NCBI GenBank assembly: GCA_001048675.1
Contig: CCKK01000018.1
Span: forward strand, 248,001 to 312,000
DNA: 64,000 nt
Direction of reading: 5' to 3'
Source: Vibrio diabolicus
Lineage (GTDB): Bacteria; Pseudomonadota; Gammaproteobacteria; Enterobacterales; Vibrionaceae
The position numbers were made by a program, and so were the translations under genes. Positions 28,801-37,800 of the stretch are shown in pieces. Within the stretch, counting starts at the first letter, position 1. Each line of letters opens with the position of its first letter. The notes under the pieces are model-generated. The model was given only the letters and a program-made list of their open reading frames with translations, made no database searches and had not been told where the DNA came from.

Positions 28801-29517
28801 ATGCATTTCACACCCGCTTTAGAGTCCGCCACTCTACTCAAACGCTATAAACGCTTTCTTGCCGATATCGAACTCGATACCGGTGAAGTTCGTACTATCC
28901 ACTGCGCAAACACTGGCGCTATGACAGGTTGTGCGACACCGGGAAACAAAGTTTGGTTTTCCACTTCCGACAACCCGAAACGAAAATACCCCAATAGTTG
29001 GGAGTTGAGTGAAACCGAACAAGGCCACCGTATTTGTATCAATACCGCGCGCGCCAACCAATTAGCCGTTGAGGCTATTGAAAATAATGTCATTTCAGAG
29101 CTTTGTGGTTATGACACACTTCAAACTGAGGTGAAATACGGTAATGAAAATAGCCGAATTGATATCTTGCTCAGCGCAGACAACAAGCCAAAGTGCTATA
29201 TAGAAGTGAAAAGCGTCACTCTTCTTGATGAGACCGACTCTACTGGACAAGGATACTTCCCAGATGCGGTCACGACTCGGGGACAAAAGCACCTGAGAGA
29301 GCTCACAGAAATGGCACAAAATGGAAGTAGAGCCATACTTTTATTCACTGTTTTACATTCAGGTATTGAAAAAGTATCCGCGGCGCACCATATAGACGCG
29401 AAATATTCACTATTACTCAAACAAGCACAAGACGCTGGAGTGGAAGTTCTCTGCTACAAAGCTGAACTGAGCGATACTGGAATGAAGCTGATTTCCGCTA
29501 TTGATTTTATCAATTAA
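28801..29517 (+). CDS. sfsA: Sugar fermentation stimulation protein homolog
   Basis: 238 aa, full length for SfsA. Conserved features are [26 protein letters not shown] near residue 40 and [12 protein letters not shown] at about 130, followed by [16 protein letters not shown]. The latter resembles a PD-(D/E)xK nuclease-like fold with an EVK triad. The role reported in E. coli is a DNA-binding effect on maltose genes, but molecular function is not established. The start lacks a clear Shine-Dalgarno; an in-frame stop just upstream limits alternatives. sfsA followed by dksA is the usual order. Confidence 0.93.
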   Translation: MHFTPALESATLLKRYKRFLADIELDTGEVRTIHCANTGAMTGCATPGNKVWFSTSDNPKRKYPNSWELSETEQGHRICINTARANQLAVEAIENNVISELCGYDTLQTEVKYGNENSRIDILLSADNKPKCYIEVKSVTLLDETDSTGQGYFPDAVTTRGQKHLRELTEMAQNGSRAILLFTVLHSGIEKVSAAHHIDAKYSLLLKQAQDAGVEVLCYKAELSDTGMKLISAIDFIN

Positions 29518-29653
29518 GAGAAAAAATGATGTCGTCTTCACATTGACGATAACTTTGCGATTCAGTATTTGCTTGCACCGCCTCTTTTTGCTATAGATAC
29601 CCGCCTTAAATTGACTGCGTAGCAGTTGACTAGGTGTAAGTAGGAGATGCTGT

Positions 29654-30100
29654 ATGCCAGAATCAAAGAAGAAAACGATAGGCATCCTAGCCATTGCCGG
29701 CGTGGAGCCATATCAGGAAAAACCTGGTGAAGAGTACATGTCACCAGAACAGGTTGAACACTTTACGAAAATCTTAACAGCTTGGCGCGACCAGCTGAGA
29801 GCTGAAGTGGATCGTACCGTTCACCACATGCAGGACGAAGCAGCAAACTTCCCAGATCCAGTTGACCGCGCCTCTCAAGAGGAAGAGTTCAGCCTAGAAC
29901 TGCGTAACCGCGACCGCGAACGCCGTTTGATCAAGAAGATTGAAAAGACTTTGGATAAAATCAAAGAAGACGATTTTGGCTTCTGTGAGTCTTGTGGCGT
30001 AGAGATTGGCGTTCGCCGTCTTGAAGCACGTCCAACCGCTGACCTATGTATTGACTGTAAAACACTTGCAGAAATCAAAGAGAAGCAAATGCAAGGTTAA
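29654..30100 (+). CDS. dksA: RNA polymerase-binding transcription factor DksA
   Basis: 148 aa. A long coiled coil carries the tip motif [11 protein letters not shown] (DxxDxA) that reaches the RNA polymerase secondary channel, and a zinc finger has CESC and CIDC pairs. It potentiates ppGpp action on rRNA and amino-acid promoters. The start has GTAGGAG nearby (29641-29647). A clear terminator follows 20 bp after the stop, making this mostly a single-gene unit, with gluQ beginning about 100 bp later. Confidence 0.97.
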   Translation: MPESKKKTIGILAIAGVEPYQEKPGEEYMSPEQVEHFTKILTAWRDQLRAEVDRTVHHMQDEAANFPDPVDRASQEEEFSLELRNRDRERRLIKKIEKTLDKIKEDDFGFCESCGVEIGVRRLEARPTADLCIDCKTLAEIKEKQMQG

Positions 30101-30125
30101 TCAACCAAGCATTATGATTATTGAA

Positions 30126-30146
30126 GGGAGCTCAGGCTCCCTTTTT
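30126..30146 (+). terminator. Terminator of dksA
   Basis: GGGAGC (30126-30131) and GCTCCC (30136-30141) form the stem, followed by five T. Confidence 0.88.
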
Positions 30147-30196
30147 GTTTTGACTACCTTTGCATCCCATTTGTTTACTAAATTCGAGATACACGC

Positions 30197-31060
30197 ATGA
30201 CACGCTATGTAGGTCGATTCGCCCCATCTCCTTCTGGTCCTTTACATTTTGGTTCACTGATTGCCGCTCTTGGCAGCTATTTTCAAGCGAAAGCACACAA
30301 CGGAACCTGGTTAGTACGTATTGAGGACTTGGACCCACCAAGAGAAATGCCAGGTGCGGCGCAACTTATCCTAGATGCGCTCAAAGCCTATCAGCTGCAT
30401 TGGGATGGAGAGGTGGTATACCAGAGTGAACGTCATGACCTTTACCAAGCCCAAATAAACACATGGCTCGAAAATGGTGAGGCCTATTATTGCCAATGTA
30501 CTCGAAAGCAAATTAAAGAGCATGGCGGGTTTTATCCTGGCACTTGCCGCGATAAAAACTTGAAAGACGGCGCGATTCGCCTAAAAATGACCAAGCCTGT
30601 CGCTCATTTCTTCGATCAGAAGCGTGGAACAATTAAGATTCCAGAGCAACTCGTTAATGAAGATTTCATTATTAAACGTCGAGATGGATTATTTGCTTAT
30701 AATCTTGCGGTAGTATTGGACGACATCGACCAAGGCATCACCGAAGTCGTGCGTGGTGCAGACTTAATCGAGCCAACAGGGCGTCAAATCAGTCTGTACC
30801 AGATACTTGGGCAACCTGAAGTCAGCTACTTGCATTTACCATTGGCGATGGACAACAACGGCAATAAACTGTCGAAACAAAATCACGCGACGGCTATTGA
30901 TATAGAGACACCAAAGCCTACTCTATTACGCGCCATGACATTTTTGGGCTTCGAGATACCTGAAGCCATAAAAGCGGCCAACATAGAAGAGATTCTTCGT
31001 TGGGGCTGCGAAAACTGGCGCTTGGAACAGCTTCCAACAGAGATCGAGATCACACCGTGA
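30197..31060 (+). CDS. gluQ: Glutamyl-Q tRNA(Asp) synthetase
   Basis: 287 aa, a truncated class I glutamyl-tRNA synthetase paralogue lacking the anticodon-binding domain. The HIGH-type motif is [12 protein letters not shown] and the KMSKS-type motif KLSKQ at about 222-226. Zinc-ligand cysteines are in YYCQCTRK and GTCRDK. It charges glutamate onto queuosine 34 of tRNA(Asp). Linkage to dksA is conserved across gamma-proteobacteria. It ends about 100 bp before pcnB. Confidence 0.95.
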   Translation: MTRYVGRFAPSPSGPLHFGSLIAALGSYFQAKAHNGTWLVRIEDLDPPREMPGAAQLILDALKAYQLHWDGEVVYQSERHDLYQAQINTWLENGEAYYCQCTRKQIKEHGGFYPGTCRDKNLKDGAIRLKMTKPVAHFFDQKRGTIKIPEQLVNEDFIIKRRDGLFAYNLAVVLDDIDQGITEVVRGADLIEPTGRQISLYQILGQPEVSYLHLPLAMDNNGNKLSKQNHATAIDIETPKPTLLRAMTFLGFEIPEAIKAANIEEILRWGCENWRLEQLPTEIEITP

Positions 31061-31161
31061 TTCTCAAATGGCATTGTGTAGGCTATCATTAGCCGCAAAT
31101 TAGGCCCTAGAGGCGCAAAAACTAACCAAAGCAAGATTGGACTAAACCCAGTTATTGCCAG

Positions 31162-32529
31162 ATGCACATGAATACAAACGACTATACACCAAGCGAACCT
31201 GCCACTATTCCAGAGCTCGCTCTCAATGTAATAACTCGTGAAGAGCACAACATTTCGCGTAAGCAGATCAGTGATAATGCACTGAAGGTACTGTACCGCC
31301 TAAATGGTGCTGGTTTCGATGCTTTTCTTGTGGGTGGCGGGGTTCGAGACTTACTGCTTGGACAGAAACCAAAAGATTTTGACATTGCGACCAACGCAAC
31401 GCCGGAACAGATCAAACAGCTATTTCGTAACTGCCGTTTGATTGGTCGCCGCTTCCGCTTGGCTCATATTATGTTTGGCCGAGATATCATTGAAGTAGCG
31501 ACATTCCGCGGTCACCACCAAGAGCAAAAGAATAAGAGCATCTCTCAGCAATCGAAAGAAGGAATGCTGCTGCGGGACAATGTCTACGGCACCATCGATG
31601 AAGATGCTGAGCGCCGTGATTTCACGATTAACTCGATGTACTACAATATCGCGGATTACTCGATTCACGACTACGCACGTGGTATTGAGGATTTAGAAGA
31701 TCGCCTCATTCGACTGATTGGCGATCCAGAAACACGCTACCGTGAAGATCCAGTACGTATGTTGCGTGCAGTTCGCTTCGCGGTAAAACTGGACTTTGAT
31801 ATTGAAGAAGACACCGCGGCGCCAATCGAACACATGGCACCGTTGCTCGGTGACATTCCGTCAGCGCGTCTTTTTGAAGAGTCACTCAAGTTATTGCAAT
31901 CCGGTCATGGCCTAGAAACCTACCACCTACTGCGTGAGTACAACTTATTCCAACAGCTCTTCCCGACGATTGCAGCGCACTTTACAGAAGATTACTCCTC
32001 TCACACTGAGCAAATGTTGGATCTTGTCCTAGATTCTACCGACATGCGCATCGAAGATGGGAAACGCATCAATCCAGCATTTATGTTTGCTGCAATGCTG
32101 TGGTACCCACTGTGTGCGAAAGCCGATGAACTGATGGAAGAGCGCAACCTAGGCCATTACGACGCTATTATGGAAGCGAGTAACATCATTCTTGATGAAC
32201 AAGTTCGTACAATTGCCATTCCAAGACGCCACACCGCAACCATTCGCGAGATTTGGCAGCTGCAGCTGCGCCTTCCTCGACGTAACGGTAAACGTGCATT
32301 CCGTCTTATGGAGCTCAATAAATTTAGAGCTGGCTTTGATTTTCTTGAAATGCGCGGTGAAATTGAAGGTGGTGACACTCAGAAGCTTGCCAAGTGGTGG
32401 GAAACTTTCCAAAATGCAGGCCGAGAAATGCGTCAAGCAATGGCTGCCGACCTAGACGGTCAATCACCGAAGAGTGGTCAGCGCCGCCGTAAAACCTATC
32501 GCAAGAAAAAGAGTAAGCCTAAGTCATGA
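31162..32529 (+). CDS. pcnB: Poly(A) polymerase I
   Basis: 455 aa nucleotidyltransferase. The catalytic site is GGGVRDLLLGQKPKDFDIAT (about 51-70, two aspartates in DFD). The central domain has RRDFTINSMYY and DPVRMLRAVRFAVKL. The basic C terminus (RRRKTYRKKKSKPK) binds RNA. It adds poly(A) tails that promote RNA decay. Neither ATG 31162 nor ATG 31168 has a clear ribosome site, and an in-frame TAA lies about 40 bases upstream; weak initiation is also a feature of E. coli pcnB, which uses AUU. Its stop overlaps the folK start by four bases. Confidence 0.95.
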   Translation: MHMNTNDYTPSEPATIPELALNVITREEHNISRKQISDNALKVLYRLNGAGFDAFLVGGGVRDLLLGQKPKDFDIATNATPEQIKQLFRNCRLIGRRFRLAHIMFGRDIIEVATFRGHHQEQKNKSISQQSKEGMLLRDNVYGTIDEDAERRDFTINSMYYNIADYSIHDYARGIEDLEDRLIRLIGDPETRYREDPVRMLRAVRFAVKLDFDIEEDTAAPIEHMAPLLGDIPSARLFEESLKLLQSGHGLETYHLLREYNLFQQLFPTIAAHFTEDYSSHTEQMLDLVLDSTDMRIEDGKRINPAFMFAAMLWYPLCAKADELMEERNLGHYDAIMEASNIILDEQVRTIAIPRRHTATIREIWQLQLRLPRRNGKRAFRLMELNKFRAGFDFLEMRGEIEGGDTQKLAKWWETFQNAGREMRQAMAADLDGQSPKSGQRRRKTYRKKKSKPKS

Positions 32530-33011
32530 TCACAGCGTACATTGCGGTAGGCAGTAACTTGGCTGATCCTGTCAGCCAAGCGAAGCAAGCGATTGAAGCG
32601 TTAAAAACGCTGCCTAAATCAGAATTTGTTCAGGCTTCTTCGCTATACAGCAGCACGCCAATGGGACCACAAAACCAACCGGATTACATTAATGCGGTTG
32701 TGTCGATTAACACCAGTTTGACGCCTCTTGAATTGCTCGATTGCACACAAGCCATTGAGCAAGAACAAGGGCGTGTCCGTAAAGACGAACGTTGGGGACC
32801 AAGAACCTTGGACCTCGACATTGTGCTTTATGGCAATGAGGTGATTAATTCCGAGAGGCTGATCGTTCCTCATTATGGAATGAAAGAGCGTGAATTCGTA
32901 CTCTACCCTCTTGCGGAAATTGCACCAAGTTTACAACTCCCCGATGGGACCGAGGTCTCTGAACTACTGGAACAAGTAGATAGAAACGGCCTCAGTATCT
33001 GGCAGTCATAG
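32526..33011 (+). CDS. folK: 7,8-dihydro-6-hydroxymethylpterin pyrophosphokinase
   Basis: 161 aa, typical FolK length. The core motif is RWGPRTLDLDIVLYG, with metal-binding aspartates in DLD, and the start ITAYIAVGSNLADP is standard. It transfers pyrophosphate from ATP to the pterin in folate synthesis. The ATG overlaps the pcnB stop (ATGA), giving translational coupling. pcnB-folK-panB-panC is a conserved order. Confidence 0.96.
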   Translation: MITAYIAVGSNLADPVSQAKQAIEALKTLPKSEFVQASSLYSSTPMGPQNQPDYINAVVSINTSLTPLELLDCTQAIEQEQGRVRKDERWGPRTLDLDIVLYGNEVINSERLIVPHYGMKEREFVLYPLAEIAPSLQLPDGTEVSELLEQVDRNGLSIWQS

Positions 33012-33045
33012 CCAACTCCTAGTAAGGATAAAACCATAGAAAAAA

Positions 33046-33831
33046 ATGACCATCAACGACCTAATCAAGTGGAAGCAAGAAGGTCGTAAATTTGCTACTT
33101 CAACCGCTTATGATGCGAGCTTTGCCCAACTGTTTGAAAGCCAAGAAATGCCAGTACTTCTTGTTGGTGATTCTCTAGGTATGGTTTTACAAGGTCACAA
33201 CGATACTCTGCCAGTAACGGTCGATGATATCGCTTACCATACTCGTTGCGTACGCGCTGGTAGCCCAAATTGTTTGTTGATGGCTGACATGCCATTCATG
33301 AGCTACACCACGCCAGAGCAAGCTTGCGAAAATGCGGCTACACTGATGCGTGCGGGTGCCAATATGGTGAAAATTGAAGGTGGTGACTGGCTAGTCGACA
33401 CTGTAAAAATGCTCACTGAACGCTCGGTTCCAGTTTGTGCTCACCTTGGTTTAACTCCTCAAGCCGTGAATATTTTTGGTGGTTACAAAGTCCAAGGTCG
33501 CGATCAAGAAAAAGCGGACCGCATGGTGAAAGATGCGTTAGCACTGCAAGAAGCAGGCGCTCAAATCGTCTTACTAGAGTGCGTGCCTGCTGAGCTTGCT
33601 GAGCGTATTACGCAAGTGCTCGACGTGCCTGTTATCGGTATTGGAGCTGGTAACGTGACAGATGGTCAAATTCTCGTGATGCATGATATGTTCGGTATCT
33701 CTGCCAACTACATGCCGAAATTCTCCAAAAACTTTCTTGCTGAAACAGGTGATATGCGCAAAGCCGTTGCTAAATATATTGAAGATGTAGCCAACGGTGT
33801 ATTCCCAGACGACGCTCATACCATTGCCTAG
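33046..33831 (+). CDS. panB: 3-methyl-2-oxobutanoate hydroxymethyltransferase
   Basis: 261 aa TIM-barrel enzyme making ketopantoate in pantothenate (CoA) synthesis. Metal and substrate motifs are [18 protein letters not shown] and [10 protein letters not shown]. The start used, ATG 33046, is 18 bases from the nearest Shine-Dalgarno (AAGGA, 33024-33028), which is unusually far. Deleting the A at 33038 would create an in-frame ATG AAA AAA ATG start at the ideal distance, giving a product three residues longer, as I recall for Vibrio relatives. It is followed 11 bp later by panC. Confidence 0.95.
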   Translation: MTINDLIKWKQEGRKFATSTAYDASFAQLFESQEMPVLLVGDSLGMVLQGHNDTLPVTVDDIAYHTRCVRAGSPNCLLMADMPFMSYTTPEQACENAATLMRAGANMVKIEGGDWLVDTVKMLTERSVPVCAHLGLTPQAVNIFGGYKVQGRDQEKADRMVKDALALQEAGAQIVLLECVPAELAERITQVLDVPVIGIGAGNVTDGQILVMHDMFGISANYMPKFSKNFLAETGDMRKAVAKYIEDVANGVFPDDAHTIA

Positions 33832-33842
33832 AGGATAAATGC

Positions 33843-34748
33843 ATGCAAACTTTTGCGGAAATCTCAGCAGTTCGTGAACACCTTAAAACCTTTAAACGTG
33901 AAGGTCGTAAAATTGCGTTTGTCCCAACCATGGGCAACCTTCACGAAGGTCACTTAACTTTAGTGCGTAAAGCACGCGAATACGCTGATATCGTTGTCGT
34001 AAGCATCTTTGTTAACCCGATGCAGTTTGATCGTGCAGACGATTTAAATAATTACCCACGTACGCTAGAGGAAGACTTAAGCAAGTTGACCTCTGAAGGG
34101 GTCGATGTGGTATTTACGCCGACACCAGAAGTTATCTATCCTGAAGGGCTTGATAAACAAACGTTTGTTGATGTTCCGGGTCTATCGACAATTCTTGAAG
34201 GGGCTTCACGCCCAGGTCATTTCCGTGGCGTCACAACCATCGTAAACAAGCTATTTAACATCGTTCAGCCAGATGTGGCCTGTTTTGGTGAGAAAGATTT
34301 TCAACAACTTGCGGTTATCCGCAAGATGGTTGTCGATCTTGCGATGGACATTGAAATCATTGGTGTACCAACCGTACGTGAAATGGACGGGTTAGCTATG
34401 AGCTCACGCAATGGTCTGCTTACACTTGACGAACGTCAACGTGCGCCAGTGCTTGCTCGTACAATGCGTTGGATCAGCAGTGCCATTCGCGGTGGCCGAG
34501 ATGACTACGCATCGATCATCGAAGATGCGAGCGACCAACTTCGAGCTGCAGGTTTGCACCCTGATGAGATCTTCATTCGTGATGCTCGTACTTTACAAGT
34601 GATCACGCCAGAAACGACACAAGCCGTCATTCTGATGTCTGCGTTCTTAGGCAAAGCTCGTCTTATCGATAACCAAACGGTAGATATGGTTGTCGAAGCG
34701 AAGGAAGAAGCAGAGTCTAGTAATACAAACTCAGAGAGCGCAGAGTAA
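33843..34748 (+). CDS. panC: Pantothenate synthetase
   Basis: 301 aa. It joins pantoate and beta-alanine using ATP. The HIGH-like motif is [10 protein letters not shown] (about 28-37), [10 protein letters not shown] lies near 150 and the KMSKS-like loop MSSRNGLL near 185. The C terminus is extended by about 15 acidic and serine-rich residues ([15 protein letters not shown]), of no known role. It ends the pcnB-folK-panBC run, with a strong bidirectional terminator 22 bp after the stop. Confidence 0.96.
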   Translation: MQTFAEISAVREHLKTFKREGRKIAFVPTMGNLHEGHLTLVRKAREYADIVVVSIFVNPMQFDRADDLNNYPRTLEEDLSKLTSEGVDVVFTPTPEVIYPEGLDKQTFVDVPGLSTILEGASRPGHFRGVTTIVNKLFNIVQPDVACFGEKDFQQLAVIRKMVVDLAMDIEIIGVPTVREMDGLAMSSRNGLLTLDERQRAPVLARTMRWISSAIRGGRDDYASIIEDASDQLRAAGLHPDEIFIRDARTLQVITPETTQAVILMSAFLGKARLIDNQTVDMVVEAKEEAESSNTNSESAE

Positions 34749-34770
34749 GCTCTGAGCCATCAAGACGTAA

Positions 34771-34799
34771 AAAGGTCGACTCTTAGTCGACCTTTTTTA
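34771..34799. terminator. Bidirectional terminator between panC and the acyltransferase
   Basis: AAAGGTCGAC (34771-34780) pairs with GTCGACCTTT (34786-34795) around TCTTA. There is a T run on the + side and a shorter A run on the other, serving two convergent genes. Confidence 0.9.
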
Positions 34800-34803
34800 T
34801 GTT

Positions 34804-35745
34804 CTACGTATAGACGCAATCTAACCCTTCAGGGCGTGTTTTAAACCGCTTGTGCAGCCACATCCACGCTGGAATATCACGTTTTATCATTTTCTCGAGT
34901 TCTTGATTCAAGATACTTGCCGCTTTAATCGCATTACGCCTCTCGAAACGCTCACTGATATCTTTTCCAATATACAACGTGTAATGGTGATTCTTGCTCA
35001 CTGTGACGCCAGATATGACCGCACACTTTGTTGCGTCTATAAGCACACTAGAGCCCACGGTACTCGCGGCTTGTTCAACAGCAAAGAACGGCGCAAAAAC
35101 AGAATGGCTGACGCCATAATCATGGTCGGGCAAATACCACAGTCGATGACCATTTTTCAGAACTTTGAGCATTGATTTAACGTCTTTTCGATCAATCATT
35201 TGATGCCCAAAACGAGTTCGACCTCGATGTTGAATAAACTCATAAGCAGGGTTCGTGTTTGGGCGATACACACCGTAACCTTTGGCAAACTGGCTAAAAA
35301 TACGAGCGGTTATCTCCAAGTTTAAATGGTGACTGCACACCACCAACACACCACGGCCATTCTTTTCCTCAGCGAGTAAACGATCTTTTCCAACAGTAGA
35401 GGTTATCCGACGGATCCGCCAATCTGGCCAAAACCACGCTATGCCCGTTTCGATGATCGCCATTCCCGTATATTGAAAGTTTTTTCGTACTACGTCCTTA
35501 CATTGCCAATCCGTAAAATCAGGGAAACACAGCTGGAGATTACGCAGAGCGATCTTGTGTCGGCGCTTCATTACATGCATCGCAACACAACCGATGCCTC
35601 TACCTAAGATTTGCAACACCACGTAAGGGAGTAGATTTACAATAACCGCTAGAGAGCCAAATGCTAGCCATACAGACCAATATTTGGGCTTAAGTAACTG
35701 ATAGGAGAAAGGCGGCGGCGGGACAATATTCATAGGATCACTCAT
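34804..35745 (-). CDS. Lipid A biosynthesis acyltransferase, LpxL/HtrB family
   Basis: 313 aa inner-membrane acyltransferase. One N-terminal membrane segment lies at about 28-50. The catalytic HX4E motif is HHLNLE within VCSHHLNLEITAR (about 138-150). Further family blocks are GVYRPN, DRKDVKSML, WYLPDHDYG and the C-terminal MWLHKRFKTRPEG, all close to E. coli LpxL. It transfers a secondary acyl chain to lipid A. It stands alone, convergent with panC, away from other lipid A genes; which chain and position it acylates cannot be read from sequence. Confidence 0.9.
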   Translation of the reverse strand: MSDPMNIVPPPPFSYQLLKPKYWSVWLAFGSLAVIVNLLPYVVLQILGRGIGCVAMHVMKRRHKIALRNLQLCFPDFTDWQCKDVVRKNFQYTGMAIIETGIAWFWPDWRIRRITSTVGKDRLLAEEKNGRGVLVVCSHHLNLEITARIFSQFAKGYGVYRPNTNPAYEFIQHRGRTRFGHQMIDRKDVKSMLKVLKNGHRLWYLPDHDYGVSHSVFAPFFAVEQAASTVGSSVLIDATKCAVISGVTVSKNHHYTLYIGKDISERFERRNAIKAASILNQELEKMIKRDIPAWMWLHKRFKTRPEGLDCVYT

Positions 35746-35817
35746 TTATTACAAATGATTGAAACCTATCATGATAAAAACTGAAAGATTGTATGGGTAT
35801 GTATTGTTATGCATGCC

Positions 35818-35844
35818 AAAGAGCAGCATGATTCGCTGCTCTTT
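35818..35844 (-). terminator. Stem-loop after yadGH
   Basis: AAAGAGCAGC (35818-35827) and GCTGCTCTTT (35835-35844) form a ten-bp stem with a seven-base loop. The U run on the - strand is short (TTTGG). It lies 17 bp past the corrected yadH stop, just upstream of the acyltransferase gene. Confidence 0.65.
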
Positions 35845-35860
35845 GTTGTATGGGAGAGGC

Positions 35861-36630
35861 TTAGCTTCTTAGCCCAATACCTTTCGTTACTAAGTAATGA
35901 GCAACGGCATACAGCGCTATCACAAACACCGCAAGCACACTGAATGAGGTGACAATACCCACATCCGATACGCCTAAAAAACCATAACGGAACGCATTCA
36001 CCATGTAGACGATTGGGTTAATCTTAGAGACACCTTGCCAAAATTCAGGCAGTAAGCTGATGGAATAAAAACACCACCCAAGTAGGTTAACGGGGTCAAC
36101 ACAAATGTAGGAATGATCGAAATATCATCAAACGTTTTTGCATAGACCGCATTGATCAGTCCGCCTAGAGCAAATACAACGGATGTCATGAAGACGGTCG
36201 CAACAATAATGCCCCAGTGTTCAACTTGCAGATCCACAAACAATAGAGACACACAGGTAACAATAGCGCCTACTAACAAACCTCGAGTCACACCGCCCAT
36301 TACGTATCCAGCAATGATCACGTAATTTGGCACTGGTGCCACCAGCAGCTCTTCAATGTTCTTCTGTAGTTTTGCACTAAAGAACGAAGATGCCACATTC
36401 GAGTATGAATTGGTGATCACCGACATCATGATCAAACCTGGAACTATGTACTCCATGTAGCTAAAGCCGCTCATCTCACCGATTCGAGAGCCAATAAGAT
36501 TACCGAAAATGATGAAATACAGTGTCATTGTGATAGCTGGCGGTACTAAAGTTTGCACCCAAATACGCGTAAAACGGGTGATCTCTTTGCTCAGCAAGCT
36601 ACGAAATGCCGTCCAATATAAACCGTACAT
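35861..36630 (-). pseudogene. yadH: ABC-2 type exporter permease YadH, frameshifted
   Basis: Membrane component of a two-gene ABC-2 exporter, with about six helices. The frame is normal through LGGVF, then breaks at a run of five A on the + strand (36067-36071). The broken protein ends after 210 aa with unrelated residues (SAYCLNFGKVSL). Adding one base to the run restores YSISLLPEFWQGVSKINP and carries on to KGIGLRS with a stop at 35861, giving 256 aa, the E. coli YadH length. The broken form would lose the last one or two helices. yadG ends directly before its start. The lesion may be a read error or real. Confidence 0.88.
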
Positions 36631-37548
36631 TTACTTACTCCCTTCTCTTACAATGCTGACAAACAACTCTTCCAGTCGGTTGGCTTTGTTACGCATTGAA
36701 AGAACTCTAATACCATGCTCTGTTAACTGACTGAACACTGAGTTCAATCCTTGGCTTTTATCTAGCTCTATCTCTAAAGAGCCATCAACAATACTTTGTC
36801 GATTGACGCCTTCAAGCTCAGGCACCTCGCCTTCAGATTCAATGTCTAGGATAAATGTCTCGACGCTTAACTTACCTAGCAACGCCTTCATGGTGGTGTT
36901 TTCAATCAACTCACCCCGGTTGATAATGCCGATATTTCGACACAGCATCTCCGCTTCTTCTAGGTAGTGCGTCGTCAAAATAATCGTAATCCCTTGCTCT
37001 TGGTTGATCTCTTTCAGAAATTCCCACATTGATCGGCGTAGTTCAATGTCCACCCCAGCCGTTGGTTCATCCAAAATGAGCAACTGCGGCTCGTGCATCA
37101 AAGCTCGGGCGATCATCAAACGGCGCTTCATCCCGCCAGATAAATTACGGGCACGCTCTTTACGTTTTTCCCATAAATCGAGTTTTTTCAGGTACTTTTC
37201 AGCTCGTTCTTTGGCTAATACTTTAGACACACCGTAATAGCCCGCTTGCTGCATCACAATTTGCTCAACGGTTTCAAACTGGTTGAAGTTGAACTCTTGT
37301 GGCACCAAGCCTAAATTCTGTTTGGCCAACTCAAGGTCGGTATCAATGTCATAACCGAAAACTTTCGTCGTTCCAGAAGTTTTGTTCACTAAGGAGGAGA
37401 TGATGCCGATCGTGGTCGATTTTCCTGCACCATTGGGACCCAGAAGCGCGTAGAAGTCACCTTTTTTCACTTGGAGACTAATACCTTTTAACGCCTCAAA
37501 GCCACCTGCATACGTCTTGCGCAGCTGTTCAATTTCTAATGCGTACAT
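36631..37548 (-). CDS. yadG: ABC exporter ATP-binding protein YadG
   Basis: 305 aa ATPase. Walker A GPNGAGKST is near residue 38, signature LSGGMKRR near 140, Walker B LLILDEP near 159, with a C-terminal domain (about 225-305) of DrrA type. It pairs with YadH, whose start immediately follows its stop. Substrate unknown. An inverted repeat ATCGTT-gaat-AACGAT (37654-37669) about 105 bp upstream of the start is a possible operator. Confidence 0.93.
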   Translation of the reverse strand: MYALEIEQLRKTYAGGFEALKGISLQVKKGDFYALLGPNGAGKSTTIGIISSLVNKTSGTTKVFGYDIDTDLELAKQNLGLVPQEFNFNQFETVEQIVMQQAGYYGVSKVLAKERAEKYLKKLDLWEKRKERARNLSGGMKRRLMIARALMHEPQLLILDEPTAGVDIELRRSMWEFLKEINQEQGITIILTTHYLEEAEMLCRNIGIINRGELIENTTMKALLGKLSVETFILDIESEGEVPELEGVNRQSIVDGSLEIELDKSQGLNSVFSQLTEHGIRVLSMRNKANRLEELFVSIVREGSK

Positions 37549-37756
37549 AAGGTCGTGATTGCCGTTTGTTTGTGATTACTAATACCGACTCGATGTTTAT
37601 CAGCGGTTTACTACGAAATCGCCTTGGGTATTGTACTGGAGGTCCATCAGTTTATCGTTGAATAACGATGATTACAATTAAACCTTTCGATAATATTGGA
37701 AATATAGTCCTTATCAACGTAAAGGTTATCTGCAAGTAAGGAAAAGTTAGGGAATA

Positions 37757-37789
37757 AAAAACGCAACAGAGCGCTGTTGCGTTTTTAAC
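37757..37789 (-). terminator. Terminator of the SulP gene
   Basis: AAACGCAACAG and CTGTTGCGTTT form an 11-bp stem around a four-base loop, with A/T runs on both sides. It lies just after the SulP stop at 37801 on the - strand. Confidence 0.88.
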
Positions 37790-37800
37790 GATCAGAGTGA

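Noticed and set aside
31120..31170. Non-canonical AUU start for pcnB, as in E. coli
   Set aside because: In the pcnB frame there is a TAA shortly upstream and no ATT codon between it and ATG 31162, so an ATG start is the only simple choice.
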